NCBI GenBank assembly: GCA_000585055.1
Contig: JEMX01000096.1
Location: 1-64,000, forward strand
Direction: 5' to 3'
From: Candidatus Accumulibacter appositus
Lineage (GTDB): Bacteria > Pseudomonadota > Gammaproteobacteria > Burkholderiales > Rhodocyclaceae
Length of the DNA: 64,000 nucleotides
Shown: positions 55,935 to 64,000 of the stretch, piece after piece
Layout: every line of letters begins with the position of its first letter
Position numbering within the stretch: the first letter of the stretch is position 1
Position numbers and translations under genes: made by a program
The notes under the pieces: model-generated
The model's input: only the letters and a program-made list of their open reading frames with translations
Told to the model about the DNA's origin: nothing
Databases searched by the model: none

Positions 55935-56174
55935 TCACGGGGCCTCATCGCCGGGCAGCGCGGGCGCGTCCGCCACCATTCCCAGGTAGCGCTCGAAATC
56001 GCTGCGCTGGCCTTTGGCAGCTTCCGCCCTGAGAAAGTCAAGCGTCATCACCGATGCCATTTTTTCTGACACCGCGCTGGCGATGAATTGGTTCACGGAG
56101 ATCTCATCGCGGGCAGCAAGTTCCTTGACTTTCTGGTGAACCGAGTTGGGCAGACGAACAGTCAGCGCAGTCAT
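55935..56174 (-). CDS. Ribbon-helix-helix antitoxin
   Basis: This 79-residue protein has an N-terminal RHH fold: strand ALTVRLPNSVHQKV, then helices KELAARDEISVNQFIASAVS. Such proteins dimerise on operator DNA, and their C-terminal tails neutralise toxins. It overlaps the stop of the PIN gene by 4 bp and is encoded second, the reverse of most type II pairs. Confidence 0.88.
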   Translation of the reverse strand: MTALTVRLPNSVHQKVKELAARDEISVNQFIASAVSEKMASVMTLDFLRAEAAKGQRSDFERYLGMVADAPALPGDEAP

Positions 56175-56593
56175 GGTTTTCTCCTCAGCAGCTGCAAAAA
56201 ATCGCCCGGCGTGATCGCCTGGATCTTCAATTCCTCCACGCGGCGGAAATCCTTCATGTTGTGCGTGATGATGAATTCACTACCGGACGATGCCGCACAC
56301 TCGAGCACCATGTCATCGTCCGGGTCGCGCAGAAAAGGTCGCCACAAGAAATATACCTCCTGCAGGTGAGCGATCGTTGCCAGATAGCGCACGAAGCCCA
56401 GCGCAACGTCGGCGCTGGCGCCGGGTGGCAGGTGCTCGGCACGGGTCAGAACGGCCTGCCACTCGGTGTACAAGGCCACCGTCAGCGCGATCTCAAAGTC
56501 TCTACTCGGCAGCATCGAGAGCAGTTGGAAACTGGCGCCCTTGCGTGAACGAGCAGCAGCGACCAGGACAGAAGTGTCGAGAACCACACGCAC
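56171..56593 (-). CDS. PIN-domain ribonuclease toxin
   Basis: This 140-residue PIN protein of the COG1569-like group has the acidic active-site residues in MRVVLDTSVLVAA (Asp6), a conserved Glu in ALYTEWQAVL, and DPDDDMVLECAASSGSEFII followed by THNMKDF near the end. It should cleave RNA when not held by the RHH partner encoded immediately downstream. The pair lies between two palindromic repeats. Confidence 0.88.
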   Translation of the reverse strand: MRVVLDTSVLVAAARSRKGASFQLLSMLPSRDFEIALTVALYTEWQAVLTRAEHLPPGASADVALGFVRYLATIAHLQEVYFLWRPFLRDPDDDMVLECAASSGSEFIITHNMKDFRRVEELKIQAITPGDFLQLLRRKP

Positions 56594-57052
56594 AATGCTT
56601 GTATCGATAGGTTGGTATTACAGATGCAACCAAGTATCGCGCCCGTTGACGTTTTGCGCAAGAAGAAAACCCGGTGTGCTGTGCAGGCAGACGCGAGCGG
56701 TGCGGCAGGTCAACCCGCCCGTCATTGCGAGGAGGCGCCAGCCGACGCGGCAATCCAGACGTTTGGCTCTACGCGCATTGCCGATGCGGCAGCCGCCGAA
56801 ATAGTCAGACGATGGAACTGGATTGCCGCGTCGGCTGCGCCTCCTCGCAATGACGGCGTGGGGGTAGGAGGCAACGCCTGTGCGTCTTCGTAATGACGGC
56901 GCGGGGGGTGGGAGGCAATCGGCTTCGCTCGCCGCGCGTTGCCGGCCGCCGGCCCGCGATCGCACAAACACCGCTTTTCTTGTCTCGACACCCTCAACTT
57001 TGCCGGCCGCCTGCCGCTAAGAGTCTTACACGGCGGCCAGGCAAAAAATCAC
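56594..57052. other. Intergenic region between the PIN toxin and the fliC promoter
   Basis: It contains the PIN-gene promoter region, repeat copy B (56720-56855) and, after it, a degenerate third right-end fragment (about 56870-56900, cttcgtaatgacggcg). The stretch 56900-57052 shows nothing recognisable. No coding frame here looks real. Confidence 0.6.
56720..56855. repeat. Dispersed palindromic repeat, copy B
   Basis: This 136-bp element has inverted arms: cgtcattgcgaggaggcg at the left pairs with cgcctcctcgcaatgacg at the right, extended inward by gccgacgcggcaatccag / ctggattgccgcgtcggc with one extra base in the left arm. It has no open frame. Its right part is a direct repeat of copy A, so the toxin-antitoxin pair is bracketed. 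Confidence 0.85.
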
Positions 57053-57079
57053 TCAAGTTTTCCCGAGGCCCGTCGTAAG
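57053..57079 (+). promoter_or_regulatory. Putative sigma-28 (FliA) promoter of fliC
   Basis: TCAAGTTT (57053-57060, 7 of 8 to TAAAGTTT), an 11-bp spacer and GTCGTAAG (57072-57079, partial match to GCCGATAA). This arrangement resembles betaproteobacterial flagellin promoters. The predicted start site leaves a leader of about 105 nt before the fliC ATG. Confidence 0.55.
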
Positions 57080-57190
57080 TAAAGTTGTCAGCGAACAAAT
57101 CGCCACACAGGATGGACCGGCAAGAGCCTCGCCAGGCAGTCACCGGAAACTGAAGTCTGAAGTCAATTTGACCGTGATAGGAGAAGCAAA

Positions 57191-59491
57191 ATGCCCCAAG
57201 TCATCAACACCAACGTCGCCTCGCTCAACTCGCAGCGCAGCCTCAACATGTCGCAGACCTCACTGGCGACTTCCCTGCAACGCCTCTCGTCCGGCCTGCG
57301 CATCAACAGCGCCAAGGACGACGCCGCCGGCCTGGCCATCTCGGACCGGATGAACGCCCAGATCCGCGGCCTCAACCAAGCGACGCGCAACGCTAACGAC
57401 GGTATCTCGCTGGCGCAAACGGCCGAAGGCGACCTCGAACAGATCGGCAACAACCTGCAGCGGATGCGCGAACTCGCCGTCCAGGCCGGCAACGCCACCA
57501 ACTCGGCGTCGGACCGCCAGGCGCTCAACGCCGAAGTCCAGTCGCTGGCCGCGGAAATCGACCGCGTCGCGCAGAACTCGTCGTTCAACGGCACCAAGCT
57601 GCTCGACGGCTCCTTCGTCGCCCAGAATTTCCAGATCGGCGCCAACGGCACCTCCAACGACCGCCTGGCCATCACCTCTATCGGCAGCGCCCGCATCTCG
57701 GCACTCGGCGGCACCGGCACCAGCTACGCCGCGACCAAGACCGGCACGGCGACCACCACCGCACTGTCCGCCGGTGACCTGACGCTCAACGGCTTCCAGG
57801 TCGGCGCCTCATCGCTGGGTACCGGTCCAGGCCAGAGTGCCGCCAGCGCCTTCTCGATCGCCGCGGCAATCAACGCCATCACCTCCGACTCGGGTGTTAC
57901 CGCCACCGCCAACAGCAATAGCGTCACCGGCGCCGCAGCGACAGACCCCAGCGCCATCGCCGCCAACACCTTCAGCATCAATGGCATCAACGTCGGGGCA
58001 GTGGCTGCCGGCACCAACGCCGCCGGCCAAGGCGCCAACATCGCCGCGGCGATCAACGCCATCGGCACGCAAACCGGCGTCAGCGCCTCAGCCAACGCGA
58101 CGACGGGGGCGCTGACCCTGACCGCCGCCGACGGTCGCGATGTCAACCTGGCACTCACCGGCACGGCGACCAACCCAACCACCGCTGCAGCGGCCAAGAC
58201 GGCCTTCCTGGCCCAAACCGGCCTCGCAGCCGACCAGGCTTCGGCAGCTACAGCCGGCACAGTCATCACCGCAGGCGCCATCGCGACGCCGCCCCTGGCT
58301 GGTGGGACGCTGGCCGCCAACACCTTGACGGCCAATGGCGCCAACGTCGGGGCGGTCAGCTACGGTACCGGCGCCTTTGGCGCGGCGACTGGGGCGGTCG
58401 CCCAAGCGGCGGGCACGACGCTAACGGTCGCCGCCGGCATGACCGCGGGCAGTACCTATGACTTCACCACGGTCGGCGGTACGGCGCAGAGCTTCTCTAT
58501 CGTGGCCACCGGCGTAGCGGTCGACGACGCCCAAGCAATCCGTACGGCCTTTAACGCGTTTGCCGGCACCACCACATTGACCGGCGCCGCCGCAGTGCTT
58601 ACTTCCTCTGGCGGCACCTTCGGCATCGGCGTCACCAGCGTCAGAACCGCTGCAGAAGTCGCCGCCGGCGTAACCAGTGCGAGCAAGACCATCGCGGCCA
58701 CCGCGGCCATCGCTACCGCCAATGCTGCTCAGCTGACCGTAAGTGTCGCCGCTGGCAAGGGCTCACAGGCTTCCAACGGTGCGGCCTACAGCGGCCAGGA
58801 ATTCGCCCGCGCGGTGAACACCGCGCTGGCTTCCGCCACGGGCGGTGCAGCGGTCAACGGTAGCGTCACCTCCAATGCCACGACAGGAGCCTTGACCTAC
58901 GTAGCGGGAACAACCGACAGCCTGCAGTTCTCCATTGCCGGTTCCGCGACTGACGCCGCCACAGCAGCGACCACCACAACCAGCCTGGCAACGCAGACCG
59001 GTCTCAGTGCCGCACAGTTGGGAATCCAGGCTGCCGGCACCAACACCACCAACCACGGCACCGTCTCGCTGAGCAGCACCAGCACCAACGGAATCGTCTG
59101 GGCCGGTGCGGCCGCTGCTTCGGCAGGCTTCGCCGCTTCCGGCACCCAAAGCGCAACGGTTTCCTCGACGGTTTCAAGCATCGCGACGGTGAACGTCCTC
59201 ACCGCCAGCGCCGCCACCTCGGCCCTGTCCGCCATCGACGGCGCCCTGGCAACGGTCAGCGGCGCGCGGGTTTCGCTCGGTTCCTACCAGAACCGTTTCG
59301 CGTCGGTGGTTTCCAGCCTGCAAACGACGTCGGAGAACCTGTCGGCCTCGCGCAGCCGTATCGTCGATGCCGACTTCGCGGCGGAAACGGCCAACCTGAC
59401 GCGGGCGCAAATCCTGCAGCAGGCGGGTACGGCGATGCTGGCGCAAGCCAACTCGCTGCCGCAGAACGTGCTCTCGTTGTTGCGCGGCTAA
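57191..59491 (+). CDS. fliC: Flagellin, with very large variable region
   Basis: This 766-residue filament protein is long for the family (often 270-500). The conserved N-terminal D0/D1 (about 1-180: [34 protein letters not shown]) and C-terminal D1/D0 (about 670-766: [31 protein letters not shown]) are intact. The middle 490 residues are rich in Ala/Thr/Gly/Ser and contain several hook-IN-like units ([42 protein letters not shown]) followed by AAAINAI helices. AGGAG precedes the ATG. Export depends on FliS, encoded downstream. Confidence 0.96.
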   Translation: MPQVINTNVASLNSQRSLNMSQTSLATSLQRLSSGLRINSAKDDAAGLAISDRMNAQIRGLNQATRNANDGISLAQTAEGDLEQIGNNLQRMRELAVQAGNATNSASDRQALNAEVQSLAAEIDRVAQNSSFNGTKLLDGSFVAQNFQIGANGTSNDRLAITSIGSARISALGGTGTSYAATKTGTATTTALSAGDLTLNGFQVGASSLGTGPGQSAASAFSIAAAINAITSDSGVTATANSNSVTGAAATDPSAIAANTFSINGINVGAVAAGTNAAGQGANIAAAINAIGTQTGVSASANATTGALTLTAADGRDVNLALTGTATNPTTAAAAKTAFLAQTGLAADQASAATAGTVITAGAIATPPLAGGTLAANTLTANGANVGAVSYGTGAFGAATGAVAQAAGTTLTVAAGMTAGSTYDFTTVGGTAQSFSIVATGVAVDDAQAIRTAFNAFAGTTTLTGAAAVLTSSGGTFGIGVTSVRTAAEVAAGVTSASKTIAATAAIATANAAQLTVSVAAGKGSQASNGAAYSGQEFARAVNTALASATGGAAVNGSVTSNATTGALTYVAGTTDSLQFSIAGSATDAATAATTTTSLATQTGLSAAQLGIQAAGTNTTNHGTVSLSSTSTNGIVWAGAAAASAGFAASGTQSATVSSTVSSIATVNVLTASAATSALSAIDGALATVSGARVSLGSYQNRFASVVSSLQTTSENLSASRSRIVDADFAAETANLTRAQILQQAGTAMLAQANSLPQNVLSLLRG

Positions 59492-59518
59492 GCGCAGGGG
59501 TTTGATTAGCGGTAAGAT

Positions 59519-59552
59519 CGGGGCGCGCTCGCGGTCACGCGATCGCGCCCCG
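59519..59552 (+). terminator. Strong stem-loop after fliC
   Basis: A 34-nt hairpin: a 9-bp arm (CGGGGCGCG/CGCGCCCCG), one mismatch, then 5 bp (TCGCG/CGCGA) around GTCA. There is no T-run, so it is more likely a message-stabilising or partial-termination structure that lowers flaG read-through. Confidence 0.5.
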
Positions 59553-59578
59553 GCGTTGCTTCACACAAGGAGTGTGAG

Positions 59579-59989
59579 ATGAACATCCCAGGAACAGTCT
59601 CTTCGCCAGCGCAGCTAAGCCCGGCGATCAGCCCGGTGGCCCGCGAAGCGAGAACGACGGCCAGCGGCGATAACTCGGCCGCGGCCGCGGCCAGCAACCC
59701 GGCCAAGGCGCTGCAGCAGGTGCAGGCGCACCTGCAGGCGCAGGCGCCGGTGCAGGCGCCACCGGACAGCGAGAAGCTGCAGACGGCGATCCAGAGCGTG
59801 CGCGAGTTCGTCAAGCCGATCAACAGCAATCTGGAGTTCAGCGTGGACGACGACACCGGCCAACTGGTGGTCAAGATCATCGACCGCACGACCAAGGAAG
59901 TGATCCGCCAGATGCCGTCGGAAGAAATGATGGCCATCGCCAAGACGCTGGACAGCATCAAGGGGCTGTTTGTCACCCAGACCGCCTGA
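59579..59989 (+). CDS. flaG: FlaG family flagellar protein
   Basis: This 136-residue protein has a low-complexity Ala/Gln/Pro N-terminal half and the conserved FlaG C-terminal half: LEFSVDDDTGQLVVKIIDRT followed by TKEVIRQMPSEEMM. FlaG affects filament length. It lies between fliC and fliD, the normal position. Confidence 0.94.
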   Translation: MNIPGTVSSPAQLSPAISPVAREARTTASGDNSAAAAASNPAKALQQVQAHLQAQAPVQAPPDSEKLQTAIQSVREFVKPINSNLEFSVDDDTGQLVVKIIDRTTKEVIRQMPSEEMMAIAKTLDSIKGLFVTQTA

Positions 59990-60051
59990 AACATCGCTCG
60001 CCCGTACAAGCAATGCAGCACGCATGCCGGTAGCGGCGGCAGGAGAAGATC

Positions 60052-61470
60052 ATGGCGCTTTCCTCACCGGGCCTGGGCTCGAACCTCGACGTCAACAGCA
60101 TCATCAGCCAGTTGATGTCGCTCGAACAGCGGCCGCTGACCGCGCTGTCGCAGAAGGAAGCAAGCTACCAAGCCAAGATTTCGGCGCTGGGTTCGCTGCA
60201 GGGCGCGATCTCGGCGGTGCAGACGGCTGCCGGAACGCTAATCCCGGCCAGCGGCACGACGGCGACCCAGAAATTCACCGTTTTTGCGACCAACCTCAGC
60301 GACACCTCGGTGGCTGCAGCAAGCACTTCCTCGAGCGCCGTCGCCGGCAGCTACACCCTGGAAGTCAACCAGCTCGCCAAGCAACACAGCATCGCCAGCG
60401 GCACCGGCGCAGCAACGCCCTTTTCCGGCACTGGCGACACGCTAGCGGTCGGCGGCACGCTGACCCTGTCGCTTGACAGCGCCGGCGGCAGCAGCCCACA
60501 CAAGAGCACCGCGATCACCATCGCCGACGGCGCCACGCCGGAGAACGTTCGCGATGCGATCAACGGCGCCAACGCCGGCGTCTCGGCACTGGTCATCAAC
60601 GGCGTCGCCGGCAAGCAACTGGTGCTGACCAGCAACGACGCCGGCAGCAACCAGTTCATCAAGCTTTCCGGCATCGCCGGCCTGAACCATGACCCCGACG
60701 CGACCCCCGCCCCGAGCGACGCCTTCGTGCAGTCGCAGGCGGCGCAGGGCTCGGCTTTCAAGCTCAACGGCATTGCCGTCGAGGGCGTCGGCAACAGCGT
60801 CACCACGGCCATCGACGGCATTACCCTGAACCTGCTCAAGGGCCCGGAAGCACCAGCGACGGCGCTGAGCACGACACTGACCATCAGCAAGGACAACTCC
60901 AGCCTGAACACCGGCGTCAATGCGCTGGTCAAGGCTTTCAACGAGTTCAGCAGCACCGCCAGCAGCCTCGGCAGCTACAATGCGGCGACCAAGAAAGCCG
61001 GCGCACTGAACGGCGACAGCACGCTGCGCACGGCGCAGAACAGCTTTCGCAGCGTCCTCGGCAACATCCCTGCGGCGGTTGCCGGCAGCAGCTTCCAGCG
61101 CCTCTCGGACGTCGGCGTCAGCCTGCAGAAAGACGGCAAGCTGAGCGTCGATTCGGCGAAACTGAGTGCCGCGATCAACGATGACCTGGCCGGCGTCGCC
61201 AATCTGGTCGCGGCGTTCGGTAGCGCTTTCAAGGACGCCGCAGAGGGATTGGTCGGCACCAGCGGCCTGATCGCCGCCCGCCGCGAAGGACTGAATATCT
61301 CGATCGCCAGCCTCGGCAAGCAATCGGACGTGCTGGTAGACCGGCTGACGGGCATCGAGGCGCGCTATCGCAAGCAGTTCACCGCCCTCGATACGCTGAT
61401 CTCCGGGATGACCAGTACCAGCAACTTCCTCACGCAGCAGCTCGCCATCCTGCCCACTTACACTCTCTGA
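60052..61470 (+). CDS. fliD: Flagellar hook-associated protein 2 (filament cap)
   Basis: This 472-residue protein has the FliD N-terminal domain (about 5-105: SSPGLGSNLDVNSIISQLMS), a hook-IN unit (TIADGATPENVRDAINGANA) and the FliD C-terminal domain (about 225-455; coiled-coil end GIEARYRKQFTALDTLISGM). It caps the growing filament and helps flagellin fold in. Confidence 0.95.
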   Translation: MALSSPGLGSNLDVNSIISQLMSLEQRPLTALSQKEASYQAKISALGSLQGAISAVQTAAGTLIPASGTTATQKFTVFATNLSDTSVAAASTSSSAVAGSYTLEVNQLAKQHSIASGTGAATPFSGTGDTLAVGGTLTLSLDSAGGSSPHKSTAITIADGATPENVRDAINGANAGVSALVINGVAGKQLVLTSNDAGSNQFIKLSGIAGLNHDPDATPAPSDAFVQSQAAQGSAFKLNGIAVEGVGNSVTTAIDGITLNLLKGPEAPATALSTTLTISKDNSSLNTGVNALVKAFNEFSSTASSLGSYNAATKKAGALNGDSTLRTAQNSFRSVLGNIPAAVAGSSFQRLSDVGVSLQKDGKLSVDSAKLSAAINDDLAGVANLVAAFGSAFKDAAEGLVGTSGLIAARREGLNISIASLGKQSDVLVDRLTGIEARYRKQFTALDTLISGMTSTSNFLTQQLAILPTYTL

Positions 61471-61480
61471 GGAACTAAAG

Positions 61481-61906
61481 ATGTTCGGCCACGCAAGACA
61501 CGCGATTTCCGCTTATCAGAAGGTCGGCGTCGACGCCGCCGTCGAGGTTGCCGACCCGCACCGGCTGATCCTGCTGCTCTTTGCCGGGGCGCAGGCAGCC
61601 GTCGGCAACGCGCGCGCGGCAATGCAGGAAAAACGCATCGCCGCCAAGGGCGAAGCGATCTCGAAAGCGATCGACATCATCGGCAACGGCCTCAAGGTGA
61701 GCCTCGACCTGGAACAGGGCGGCGAGATTGCCGAGCGCCTGGACGCGCTCTACGACTACCTCGTGCTGCGCCTGCTGCACGCCAACCTCGACAACGATCT
61801 GCCGGCGTTGGAGGAAGTTTCCGCCCTGCTCGAGGAGATTCATGGTGCCTGGCGCGAGATTTCGCCGAACGCGACGACGCCAGCGCAGAAAGCAGCGGTG
61901 GCATGA
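61481..61906 (+). CDS. fliS: Flagellin export chaperone FliS
   Basis: This 141-residue helical protein starts with the family pattern RHAISAYQKVGVDAAVEVAD and continues PHRLILLLFAGAQAAV, then GNGLKVSLDLEQGGEIAERL. It binds the C-terminal D0 of flagellin before export. It overlaps the FliT-like gene by 4 bp. Confidence 0.95.
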   Translation: MFGHARHAISAYQKVGVDAAVEVADPHRLILLLFAGAQAAVGNARAAMQEKRIAAKGEAISKAIDIIGNGLKVSLDLEQGGEIAERLDALYDYLVLRLLHANLDNDLPALEEVSALLEEIHGAWREISPNATTPAQKAAVA

Positions 61907-62196
61907 GTGCCGGGCTGAGCGCGCTGGAGCAGCTTCTGGCCTACTCCGAGGCGATGCTTGGCGCCGCAGAAAACAAGGACTGGCCAGCACTCGCCAGGCA
62001 CGAGGCCGAGCGACGGGCCCTGGCCGACAGTCTGCCCGACACACTGAGTGCCGAACTGCCTGCCGAAGAACAGCAGCGCGCTCGCGCCCTGATCGAAGGC
62101 AGCCTGCGCTGCGACGCCGTCATTCAGCCGCGCCTGGCCAGGCGCATGGATGAACTGCGCGTCCTGCTGCGCGCCGCGCCGCCGGCGGCCAAATGA
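61903..62196 (+). CDS. FliT-like flagellar chaperone
   Basis: This 97-residue all-helical protein lies directly after fliS with a 4-bp overlap, where fliT normally lies. Sequence similarity to FliT is weak (LEQLLAYSEAMLGAAENKDW and a long amphipathic C-terminal helix), so the call rests mainly on position and size. FliT is the FliD chaperone. Confidence 0.7.
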   Translation: MSAGLSALEQLLAYSEAMLGAAENKDWPALARHEAERRALADSLPDTLSAELPAEEQQRARALIEGSLRCDAVIQPRLARRMDELRVLLRAAPPAAK

Positions 62197-63395
62197 TCGT
62201 CCCCGAAATCACCGCCCGCGTCCAGCCGAACGCCGACCTCGCCCTGCGCCCGACCCTGCCGGCGCAGGAAATCACCGACAAGCTACCCGGGCTGGCCGCC
62301 GGCCAGCGCCTGCTGGCTGAAGTGCAGGCGCTGCTGCCGAACGGCACCTACCGCGCGCTGATCAACCAGCGCAGCGTCACCCTGGCGCTGCCCTTTGCCG
62401 CCAAGAGCGGCGATGCCATCGAACTTGAGGTCTCGGAGAGCAATGGCAAGCTGACCCTGGCCGTGCTTGCCCGCGGCACGTCGGAGGGCGGTAAGGCGGG
62501 CAACGAATCGACCGCCACGCAGCTCAGTCGCACCGGGCAACTGATCGGCACGCTGCTGGCCGGCGGGCGTGACGGCAACAAGGGCGGCGCAAACGTGGCA
62601 CTACCGCTGAATGGCAATCAGGCCATTGCCGCCAGCCCGCCACGAAGCGGCACCGATCTCCTGCCGCTACTCAAGCAGGCGATCGTGCACAGCGGCATGT
62701 TCTACGAAGCGCATCAGGCAGAATGGGTCGAAGGCCGCTACAGCAGAGCGCAACTGCTGCAGGAACCGCAAGGCAAGCAGCCGCCGACAACGACGCCCGC
62801 CCAGCAGCTGGCGACTGCACGACAAGCGCCGACCGCTGCTGCAGGCGGCGAGGCCGCCGCGTTCCGTAGCGGTGCCGAGTCGGCACCGACATTGACCCAG
62901 CCCGCTGCCAGCAACGAGGCCACGAACCGTGGCCCGACAGCGGCCAGCCAGCCAACAAGCCCCACCCCCTCCTCACCCGCGCCACCAGCGGTCGCTCCAC
63001 AGTTGCAGGCCATCGTCCAGCAGCAGCTGGAAGCTTTCGCGACGCAGAATTTTTCCTGGCAGGGACAGGTCTGGCCCGGTCAGCAGCTTCACTGGGAAAT
63101 CGACAACGCCAAGGACGGACGGCAAAGTGACGCCGGTGGCGAGGCCGGCGGCGAAAAGTGGCAAACGCGCTTGCGTCTGTTCCTGCCCAGGCTGGGCGAA
63201 GTCGACGCCAGGCTGCACATCCAGGGGCAGCAAATCACGCTCAGCGTCGTCGCCAACGACGCCGCCACGCGGCAGCTATTGAGCAGTGAAGCCGCCGCCT
63301 TGCGCAGTCAATTGGAAAGGGCCGGACTCGACCTCACGTCGCTTGGCGTCACGGCACCACAGGAAGCCGAGGAGCATGGCCAGAGCAGCGGATGA
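62193..63395 (+). CDS. FliK-like flagellar hook-length control protein
   Basis: This 400-residue protein has a long Ala/Pro/Thr/Gln-rich middle (about 190-270) and a FliK C-terminal-like region (LFLPRLGEVDARLHIQGQQI, then TLSVVANDAATRQLLSSE). The N-terminal part (QRLLAEVQALLPNGTYRALI) is typical of the second FliK-like protein found near fliS/fliT in betaproteobacteria. It overlaps the upstream gene by 4 bp and the FlhB-like gene by 20 bp. Confidence 0.85.
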   Translation: MIVPEITARVQPNADLALRPTLPAQEITDKLPGLAAGQRLLAEVQALLPNGTYRALINQRSVTLALPFAAKSGDAIELEVSESNGKLTLAVLARGTSEGGKAGNESTATQLSRTGQLIGTLLAGGRDGNKGGANVALPLNGNQAIAASPPRSGTDLLPLLKQAIVHSGMFYEAHQAEWVEGRYSRAQLLQEPQGKQPPTTTPAQQLATARQAPTAAAGGEAAAFRSGAESAPTLTQPAASNEATNRGPTAASQPTSPTPSSPAPPAVAPQLQAIVQQQLEAFATQNFSWQGQVWPGQQLHWEIDNAKDGRQSDAGGEAGGEKWQTRLRLFLPRLGEVDARLHIQGQQITLSVVANDAATRQLLSSEAAALRSQLERAGLDLTSLGVTAPQEAEEHGQSSG

Positions 63396-63702
63396 TTCCC
63401 TGAAAAATGCCGTCGCGCTGACCTATAGCCAGAGCGACGCCGCACCACGCGTCGTCGCCAAGGGGCGCGGCCTGCTTGCCGAGCAGATCATCGCCCGCGC
63501 CCACGAGCACGGCGTTTACGTGCACGAATCGCCGGAACTGGTCTCGCTGCTGATGCAGGTCGACCTCGACCAGCACATCCCGCCGCAGCTGTACCTGGCC
63601 GTCGCCGAGCTACTCGCCTGGCTCTATCAACTCGAAAACGGCGCCACGGCAGCGCCGCCACCGCTCTTTGCAGCGCCTGCCGAAGAGGCTGGAAACGCCT
63701 GA
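63376..63702 (+). CDS. FlhB C-terminal-domain homologue (type III export switch-like)
   Basis: This 108-residue soluble protein matches only the cytoplasmic C-terminal part of FlhB: AVALTYSQSDAAPRVVAKGR, ARAHEHGVYVHESPELVSLL, VDLDQHIPPQLYLAVAELLA. The membrane part is absent and the self-cleaving NPTH is not present. Such short FlhB-like proteins with FliK-like partners are common in proteobacteria. The start at 63376 has GGAG very close upstream; the frame extends further but overlaps fliK. Confidence 0.88.
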   Translation: MARAADDSLKNAVALTYSQSDAAPRVVAKGRGLLAEQIIARAHEHGVYVHESPELVSLLMQVDLDQHIPPQLYLAVAELLAWLYQLENGATAAPPPLFAAPAEEAGNA

Positions 63703-63796
63703 GAGCAGTCGTCGCCCACAGCAGCCCTCGCCCCTCGCTTACCCCTACCCCGCTTTTGGATTACACTGCGCGCTCCAGGCGTTTGCAGGAAAGCAG

Positions 63797-64000
63797 ATGG
63801 ATAACACGGACCTTGAGCCGAGATCAGAAGCAGAGACCGGCCGCTTCGAAATCGAGGACGCCGAAGAGTACAGCGAGTATCTGTTGCACTCGAAAGCCGA
63901 AATTGTGGCGGTACTGCGCTCGCTGATTCAACGCCGAGCGCTGATCAGCGCCTACCTCGATCAAGGCTCGGACTTTCTGTTGACCTCGCTGCTCGAGGTC
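63797..64000 (+). CDS. ycgR: Flagellar brake protein YcgR-like (3' end outside window)
   Basis: The first 68 residues are visible: an acidic start and then the YcgR N-terminal domain (EYLLHSKAEIVAVLRSLIQR, ALISAYLDQGSDFLLTSLLE). The C-terminal PilZ domain, if present, is beyond the window. YcgR binds c-di-GMP and slows the flagellar motor. AGGAAAG lies 6 nt before the ATG. Confidence 0.82.
   Translation, partial: MDNTDLEPRSEAETGRFEIEDAEEYSEYLLHSKAEIVAVLRSLIQRRALISAYLDQGSDFLLTSLLEV

Overview
The window is high-GC chromosomal DNA from a free-living, flagellated Gram-negative bacterium. The gene content and operon layouts are typical of Betaproteobacteria: surE-pcm-nlpD-rpoS, thrS-infC-rpmI-rplT-pheST-ihfA-merR, bamC-dapA, an aerobic-type cobalamin cluster, and a fliC-flaG-fliD-fliS block with a YcgR brake. 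The large number of sensor kinases and c-di-GMP genes suggests Rhodocyclales (Azonexus, Dechloromonas or Accumulibacter-like). That placement is inference from gene content and order, not from a marker-gene comparison. No prophage, IS transposase or CRISPR array was seen.

Layout. (1) 1-6.6 kb is housekeeping: the end of a TonB-like protein, an M48 lipoprotein protease overlapping an MFS transporter, a YdcH-type protein, aroC, a DMT exporter and an AraC-MGMT fusion. (2) 6.8-21.2 kb is a signalling island. It holds four histidine kinases (one fused to a sodium/solute symporter, one carrying a hemerythrin domain), four response regulators, a CheC-like phosphatase and two HD-GYP c-di-GMP phosphodiesterases. 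No DNA-binding output domain is encoded in it. (3) 21.3-28.8 kb is a tRNA-Pro plus the translation operon, with infC starting at AUC. (4) 29-34 kb holds an orphan Card1-like CARF nuclease, a cation antiporter, a hydrolase and an ArnT-like glycosyltransferase. (5) 34-41.7 kb is cobalamin salvage and late synthesis (two B12-binding proteins, cobC/cobD, cbiB, cobQ, cobU, cobT). The aminotransferase-like gene cobC carries a 25-bp tandem duplication that shifts its reading frame. (6) 41.7-52 kb holds small secreted and lipoprotein genes, an MBL hydrolase, bamC, dapA, an HDAC-like gene, a moxR-DUF58-transglutaminase cluster and mltB. (7) 52-55.7 kb is the rpoS operon, preceded by a probable structured RNA with its own -10 box and terminator. 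(8) 55.7-56.9 kb is a PIN/ribbon-helix-helix toxin-antitoxin pair between two copies of a dispersed palindromic repeat. (9) 57-64 kb is the flagellar filament block: a sigma-28-type promoter, an unusually large flagellin, flaG, fliD, fliS, a fliT-like gene, a fliK-like gene, an FlhB C-terminal homologue and the start of ycgR.

How the parts connect: the signalling island feeds c-di-GMP hydrolysis through HD-GYP domains, and the flagellar block ends in a YcgR-type c-di-GMP brake, so the two regions may meet at the motile/sessile decision. The cobalamin genes form two divergent transcription units (cbiB leftward, cobQ rightward) plus the divergent cobU/cobT pair.
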